A DNA stretch of 10,382 nucleotides, taken from positions 1-10,382 of the forward strand of contig FLMG01002042.1 of the NCBI GenBank assembly GCA_900088475.1. The letters run 5' to 3'. Positions 7,889 through 10,382 of the stretch are shown in pieces. This stretch comes from Hyphochytrium catenoides. Its lineage: Eukaryota > Sar > Hyphochytriomycetes > Hyphochytriales > Hyphochytriaceae. Under the pieces are notes generated by a model, which was given only the letters and a program-made list of their open reading frames with translations, made no database searches and was not told where the DNA came from. How positions within the stretch are numbered: the first letter of the stretch is position 1; each line of letters starts with the position of its first letter. Both the position numbers and the translations under genes were made by a program.

Positions 7889-10362
7889 TTGTCTCTCACC
7901 TGTATTGCAAAGAGCTGGAGGGCTTCCCTCAGTGCCTCACTACTATGACTGGGAAAGCTGCAAGCCAACTGGCGAGCTCGAGGAGTGTGGACTACCTGGG
8001 AGAGGGAGAGAGGGGAGAGAGAGGAGAGAGAGAGAGAGTGTATGTGTGTGTGTTGTGTTGTGTGTGTGAGAGAGAGAGAGAGTGAAATAGTAAGCACAAG
8101 ATTGACCTCGTGATGAAGGGAAAGGAGGGGGGGGGGCTCTGTTGCCATTATGGATGCCAACGCAAACTCACAGGATGGTGGAAATTCATACCTGATAGAA
8201 AGGCACACGCACGCACACACAGAGAGAGAGAGAGAGGGAGAGAGAGAGAGAGTGAACAAAGAGAGAGAGAGAGAGAGAGATAAAGAGAAAACACTGGGAG
8301 AAGCACGAGAGAAGAAAGAGGAGAGATTTAGAAACGGAAAGAGGAATGGAATGAGAGGATAGAGAAGGAGAGGACAAAGAGAGAAAGAAGAGAAACAGGG
8401 ACAGACCTCAATAACAGCAATAATCTCCCCATTGGCGCCTCTGACCGGAAGAACAAGCAGCCTTGTTCCTTCTCCCTCACCCGTGATGTCGACAATGTCG
8501 TTAAAATAAGGGTGTTTCCCTCCTCCTTCCTCTTCTATCGCTTGTCCCTCTCGGATCACGAGCCCTGGAAGGCGCATTTAGGCAAATAACAAAATTAGAG
8601 AAAGAGAGAAAAGAGAGAGAGAGAGAGAGAGAGAGTTAGAGAGTATATAAAGAGTCCACTTCTTCCTGACATTCACGGGCTGCGGACAAAAGTTCTCGTC
8701 GTCTCCTTTACAACCTTGTTTCTCCTTTCCCGTCTCTGTGCTCGGCTCTCTCCTTCCTCCTCATCCCTCCATCCCTTTCCCCGCTTTCTCTTTCTGTGTC
8801 TGTCTTCTTCTTCTCTATCCTTAGAGTAGCAACGGAATCCTCCCTCTTCTCTCTCAAATTGCAGTGGAAGAGGTTCTATTCTCTATTTTCTTCTTCTCTC
8901 CTTGGTCATTCTCTCCTCTCCTCTTTCTCTTCTTATCTCTTGTCCGTCTCCCCGCCTCACCACAGAGTCCAGCGTTTGTATGATGAAGAGCCTTTTGATA
9001 AGGAGGAAGAGGAGAAGGTCCGTCTCCTCCCTCCAGGTCACTCGGTACCGCCCACCAGACAGACTTCCGGTCAGCAGTCACCACTAGAATCTAAGACCCA
9101 AGAGAGAGGAGAGAGAGAGAGGAGAGAGGAGAAAGAGAGAAAAAGGGAGAGAAGGAAGAAGAGGGAGAGAAGAGAAGAGAAGGAAGAGAAAGACCGATAA
9201 AAATGGGAGCAGAGAGAGGCTGGCCGTTAGTGGACAGAACTCCTGCCAATGATGCGAGACGAGGAAAGAGACATTGGAAGAGCAACGAGAAAGAAGAGGC
9301 TGCCAGCACTCTTGCTTGTCTACGTCTACCTCTCTCACTCCCTTTCTGTCTCTCTTTTTTTTTCTCCTCTTTCTTCCTCTCTCTTTCTCTCTCTCTCTCT
9401 CTCTCTTACTCCCTCTGTGTGCACACACACTCCCTTCTCTTCTCTCTCTCTCTCTCTCTCTGTGTTTCTGTCACTTTCCCCTCGATCTCTCCACTAATAT
9501 CTTCTCCTCTTCTCTCTCCCGTTTTCTACCCCTCCTTTGTGGTAGGACACATACTTTGGCGTGAGTGCATCTGAGATTAGCCAGAAGAAAGTCCTCTGCC
9601 GCCTTGACGAGGCTGCACAGGTCGGCGCTGGCTCCGGAGTAGTGAGTCTTTCTCTTTCTTCTCTCTCCTCTCTCTCCCGTCCTCTCCTTTGCTGCTGTTT
9701 CCAGCTCTTCTACCTTCCCTTCTCTTTCCTTCTCTCGATCTTCCTCTTCTGATGGCTCTCTTCCTCCGTGGGCTTGTGCAGCAGAAGCCAGCGTTTGAGG
9801 AAGGTCAAAGAGCTCAAGAATTGCTCGGCGAAGATTGAAGATCCGCTGGCCAACCTGGGAGAATTGAAAGACAAGAGAAAGCAGAAGTAAAGAGCAAAAG
9901 CGTCACAGCAGAGAGAGTGAAGCATGAGGACGGCTGTGGAGGGTACGACGCCTGGCCAGAATGTATGTTGAGAAGGATAGAAAGAAATAGGGAGAGGAAG
10001 AGGAGAAGAGACAACAAGGACGACACGGAGAGAGAGAAAGGCGGAGAGAGAGAGACAGGGAGAGAGAAAGACCGAGAGTGATGACGCGGGCGAAGGAAAA
10101 GGGTTGACAAAGACTTAAAAAGGGGAGGAAAGGAAGCAGCAAGACAGAACGAGGAAAGCAAGAGAACTTGGGCGAGACAAACAGAGAGAGAAGACAGAAA
10201 GAAAGAGAAGTCGTCAGACAGAGAGAGAGGTAGGTTTCTGCAATGGGAGCGGCTTTGATTCACCTTCTCACCCAGCGCCACCATCGCCACCCAGAGGCTA
10301 CCGAAAGCCATCACCCGCTCATCTGAGTCCGAGAACCCATTGGCTGCATAAGAATTAAGTGC
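4447..10362 (-). CDS. GAF and IQ-motif protein, 15 exons, 5' partial
   Basis: Joined exons (minus): 10362-10264, 9951-9932 (tentative), 9854-9714, 9627-9555, 9090-8961, 8564-8407, 7995-7900, 7596-7504, 7273-7174, 6998-6883, 6522-6513 (microexon), 6414-6230, 6059-5978, 5731-5508, 5280-4447. The total is 2361 nt, 786 codons plus TAA. All introns are GT-AG and all phases agree. Visible residues 1-33 resemble the end of a GAF domain (FSDSDERVMAFGSLW). Residues about 88-250 form a GAF domain, with KHPYFNDIVDITGEGEGTRL, LLVLPVRGANGEIIAVIEVV and LREALQLFAIQFGTVLE. IQ motifs are at about 394-413 and 496-515. The last 277 residues are Pro/Ser-rich, then strongly Glu-rich. GAF domains bind cyclic nucleotides or other small ligands; IQ motifs bind calmodulin. 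The Chlamydomonas radial-spoke protein RSP2 also combines GAF with calmodulin binding, but no DPY-30 domain is visible here. The function is therefore unassigned. The start lies beyond the window. Confidence 0.82.
5508..5731 (-). CDS. Exon 14: Pro-rich spacer and first half of IQ motif 2
   Basis: 74 codons after a split Gly. The acceptor is ctccttgtcctgcag; the donor is GTGAAC. It opens ANGDPIIVLRRVDSPGQ, has a dense Pro/Ser stretch likely to be disordered or SH3-binding-like, and ends FVPFDPKAAVRIQSQYRGYQ, the first half of IQ motif 2. Confidence 0.88.
5978..6059 (-). CDS. Exon 13: second half of IQ motif 1
   Basis: 27 codons plus one base. The acceptor is cctccatag; the donor is GTCACT. 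It opens TRKSI, completing IQ-x3-RG-x3-R-x2-I, a full match to the IQ consensus. A Pro-rich stretch follows (FTVPGVPPPIASMRMAT). Confidence 0.85.
6230..6414 (-). CDS. Exon 12: acidic linker and first half of IQ motif 1
   Basis: 61 codons after a split Gly. The acceptor is tctcagctgcag; the donor is GTAAGG. It encodes a Gly/Ser opening, a Glu/Arg-rich middle, then WTAPDPSKAAVAIQARYRGY-S. The intron falls inside the IQ motif after Ser. Confidence 0.85.
6513..6522 (-). CDS. Exon 11: 10-nt microexon (or part of a 37-nt exon)
   Basis: Exon 10 ends in phase 0 and exon 12 needs phase 1, so an exon of 3n+1 nt must lie between. The 10 bases TTTACCGCAG sit between an AG (gatcggacag) and a GTAGAG donor and give FTA plus a split Gly. 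Upstream, the same frame reads GFDPASIGQ, recalling the FDP before IQ motif 2. A 37-nt exon (6513-6549) also keeps frame but would need a non-AG acceptor (cttctg). Confidence 0.5.
6883..6998 (-). CDS. Exon 10: Pro/Phe-rich linker
   Basis: 38 codons after a split Val. The acceptor is cccctcgcag; the donor is GTGAAG. It opens PLPFPFGQLP, repeating the PFPFG that ends exon 9, and closes with SFFPTLQPQ. No domain is recognised. Confidence 0.8.
7174..7273 (-). CDS. Exon 9: charged helix then Pro/Phe segment
   Basis: 33 codons plus one base. The acceptor is cttggagcag; the donor is GTGACG. It encodes RLVEEELTSKRKKEEEKTLA, a charged helix, then a hydrophobic Pro-rich end closing with PFPFG. The 3' splice-site choice is less certain than at other exons. 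Confidence 0.75.
7504..7596 (-). CDS. Exon 8: GAF last helix ends, linker helix
   Basis: 31 codons in phase 0 at both ends. The acceptor is gtggttacag; the donor is GTGCGT. It encodes FGTVLERYLEQEALEAVRYM and then ENKPAVDRLVA. It completes the GAF C-terminal helix begun in exon 7 and runs into a likely coiled linker. Confidence 0.85.
7842..7886. repeat. (CT)n microsatellite in intron 7
   Basis: Nearly uninterrupted CT on the plus strand, so GA on the transcript, a few bases inside the 5' splice site of intron 7 (7597-7899). The acceptor side of the same intron is CT on the transcript. Confidence 0.9.
7900..7995 (-). CDS. Exon 7: GAF last helix begins
   Basis: 32 codons in phase 0 at both ends. 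The acceptor is ctctcccag; the donor is GTGAGA. It encodes VVHTPRARQ and then SSEALREALQLFAIQ. Direct joining to exon 6 gives AVIE-VVH, the usual end of the central GAF strand. Confidence 0.85.
8001..8083. repeat. GA / GT composite microsatellite in intron 6
   Basis: GA-rich on the plus strand with a GT-rich core at 8039-8069. On the transcript it forms the pyrimidine tract before the exon 7 acceptor plus a CA run. Confidence 0.85.
8204..8280. repeat. (AC)n then (GA)n microsatellite in intron 6
   Basis: AC-rich at 8204-8220 followed by interrupted GA at 8221-8280. The AC part is complementary to the GT run at 8039-8069. Confidence 0.85.
8407..8564 (-). CDS. Exon 6: GAF core
   Basis: 52 codons after the split Gly. 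The acceptor is gccttccag; the donor is GTCTGT. It carries the most diagnostic GAF segments: GLVIREGQAI, HPYFNDIVD, then TRLLVLPVRGANGEIIAVIE. The F-N-x-x-V-D and L-x-V-P-V-R-x-x-x-G-E-I-I-A-V patterns match GAF domains of phosphodiesterases and sensor proteins. Confidence 0.9.
8612..8635. repeat. (GA)12 microsatellite in intron 5
   Basis: Uninterrupted GA on the plus strand. On the transcript it is CT, lying about 50 bases upstream of the exon 6 acceptor. Confidence 0.9.
8961..9090 (-). CDS. Exon 5: GAF beta strands
   Basis: 43 codons plus one base. The acceptor is gggtcttag; the donor is GTGAGG. It encodes ILVVTADRKSVWWAVPSDLE and then a Gly/Pro-rich loop ending NAGLC. The single G left over completes a Gly codon with exon 6, giving the AG-L-C-G-L-V-I turn expected in GAF domains. 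Confidence 0.85.
9329..9471. repeat. CT-rich tract with CT microsatellites in intron 4
   Basis: Two CT runs flank a self-complementary tgtgtgcacacac core near 9415-9430. On the transcript this is GA-rich and lies in the donor half of intron 4 (9091-9554). The acceptor half at about 9101-9190 is CT-rich on the transcript. Confidence 0.85.
9555..9627 (-). CDS. Exon 4: first GAF helix
   Basis: 24 codons, phase 2 start, phase 0 end, donor GTATGT. It encodes ADLCSLVKAAEDFLLANLRC, typical of the amphipathic helix that opens a GAF domain. It joins to exon 5 so that THAK-ILVVTADRKSVWW forms the first beta strands. Confidence 0.8.
9714..9854 (-). CDS. Exon 3: helical, charged linker before GAF
   Basis: 46 codons plus split codons at both ends. 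The acceptor ttctcccag follows a long pyrimidine tract; the donor is GTAGAA. It encodes a helical stretch (IFAEQFLSSLTFLKRWLLLH) and then a Glu/Lys/Arg-rich segment. The split Ser codon at its end joins in frame to exon 4. Confidence 0.7.
9932..9951 (-). CDS. Exon 2 (tentative, 20 nt)
   Basis: Needed because exon 1 ends in phase 0 while exon 3 starts in phase 2. This piece, after acceptor ctggccag and before donor GTCCTC, encodes ASYPPQP across the junction and restores frame. The donor is weak, so another small exon in 9855-10263 is possible. Confidence 0.35.
10264..10362 (-). CDS. Exon 1 (first visible): probable GAF C-terminal end
   Basis: 33 codons, phase 0 at its end. The acceptor is ...catcag before GCA CTT; the donor is GAGAAG then GTGAAT. 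A second donor, GTGAGA, lies 8 bases upstream in the exon but breaks the frame with what follows. The pattern F-S-x-S-D-E-R-x-x-x-F-G-S-L-W resembles the last helix region of a GAF domain, which suggests an upstream GAF domain outside the window. Confidence 0.65.
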
Positions 10363-10382
10363 CTGATGGGAAGACACAGCGA

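Noticed and set aside
7842-8083. CRISPR-like or satellite array
   Set aside because: The repeats are mono- and dinucleotide microsatellites without unit-spacer structure, located in introns.
8107-8166. Possible 60-nt exon in intron 6 (FALASIMATEPPP...)
   Set aside because: Joining exon 6 straight to exon 7 gives AVIEVVH, a normal GAF strand end; the extra piece contains a long G run on the plus strand and would disrupt it. It might still be an alternative exon.
8645-8652. TATA-box-like tatataaa on the plus strand
   Set aside because: It lies inside intron 5 of the minus-strand gene and no supported plus-strand gene follows.
8961-9090. Plus-strand coding segment VQRLYDEEPFDKEEEEKVRL
   Set aside because: It is antisense to exon 5, whose minus reading completes the GAF strands with correct phases at both ends.
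9195-9242. Possible 48-nt cassette exon in intron 4, GT-AG bounded
   Set aside because: It keeps frame but would put 16 residues into a GAF beta strand. In another frame it reads GVLSTNGQPLSAPIF, which looks GAF-like, but the phases do not fit. Direct joining of exons 4 and 5 gives the expected domain.
9555-9840. Plus-strand exons reading DTYFGVSASEISQKKVLC and then QKPAFEEGQRAQELLGED with splice-like borders
   Set aside because: The minus strand of the same bases encodes the GAF helix and linker exons that join in phase with the rest of the GAF domain. The plus reading has no domain and is a shadow.

Overview
The window looks like nuclear DNA from a protist or alga. It holds two protein-coding blocks, both on the minus strand, separated by about 1.7 kb with no gene I can support. 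Evidence for a eukaryote: one gene can be assembled only by joining many short exons across GT-AG introns, the introns are full of GA/CT microsatellites, and the protein carries GAF and IQ (calmodulin-binding) motifs. The other block encodes ankyrin-type repeats of the 'GHLxVVKWLH' kind, which are abundant in oomycetes, brown algae, amoebae and some giant viruses. I cannot name the species; a stramenopile-like protist is only a guess.

Left part (704-2727, minus): two ankyrin-repeat reading frames lie head to tail. The first (2727-2020) is intact, with 28-residue repeats. The second (2026-704) is in another frame and is interrupted by a single in-frame TGA at 1625-1627, exactly where the repeat pattern calls for the conserved tryptophan. 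It is probably a TGG-to-TGA pseudogene, or possibly a recoded gene. The two may be tandem paralogues or pieces of one gene.

Middle part (2757-4446): no convincing gene. It contains purine-rich and CAG-repeat DNA, then a stretch of different texture from about 3500.

Right part (4447-10362, minus): one gene, read from the right edge to a TAA stop at 4447. I assembled 15 exons by hand. The splice phases agree at every junction and the joined length is 2361 nt, an exact multiple of three (786 codons plus stop). The protein has the probable end of one GAF domain, a complete GAF domain, a short Pro/Phe-rich linker, two IQ motifs about 100 residues apart, Pro-rich spacers and a long acidic C-terminal region. 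Both IQ motifs are split by a phase-0 intron at the same codon. A 10-nt microexon seems needed to keep frame. It is best described as a GAF/IQ protein that may link small-molecule or redox sensing to calmodulin; the exact function is unknown. The N-terminus lies beyond the window.
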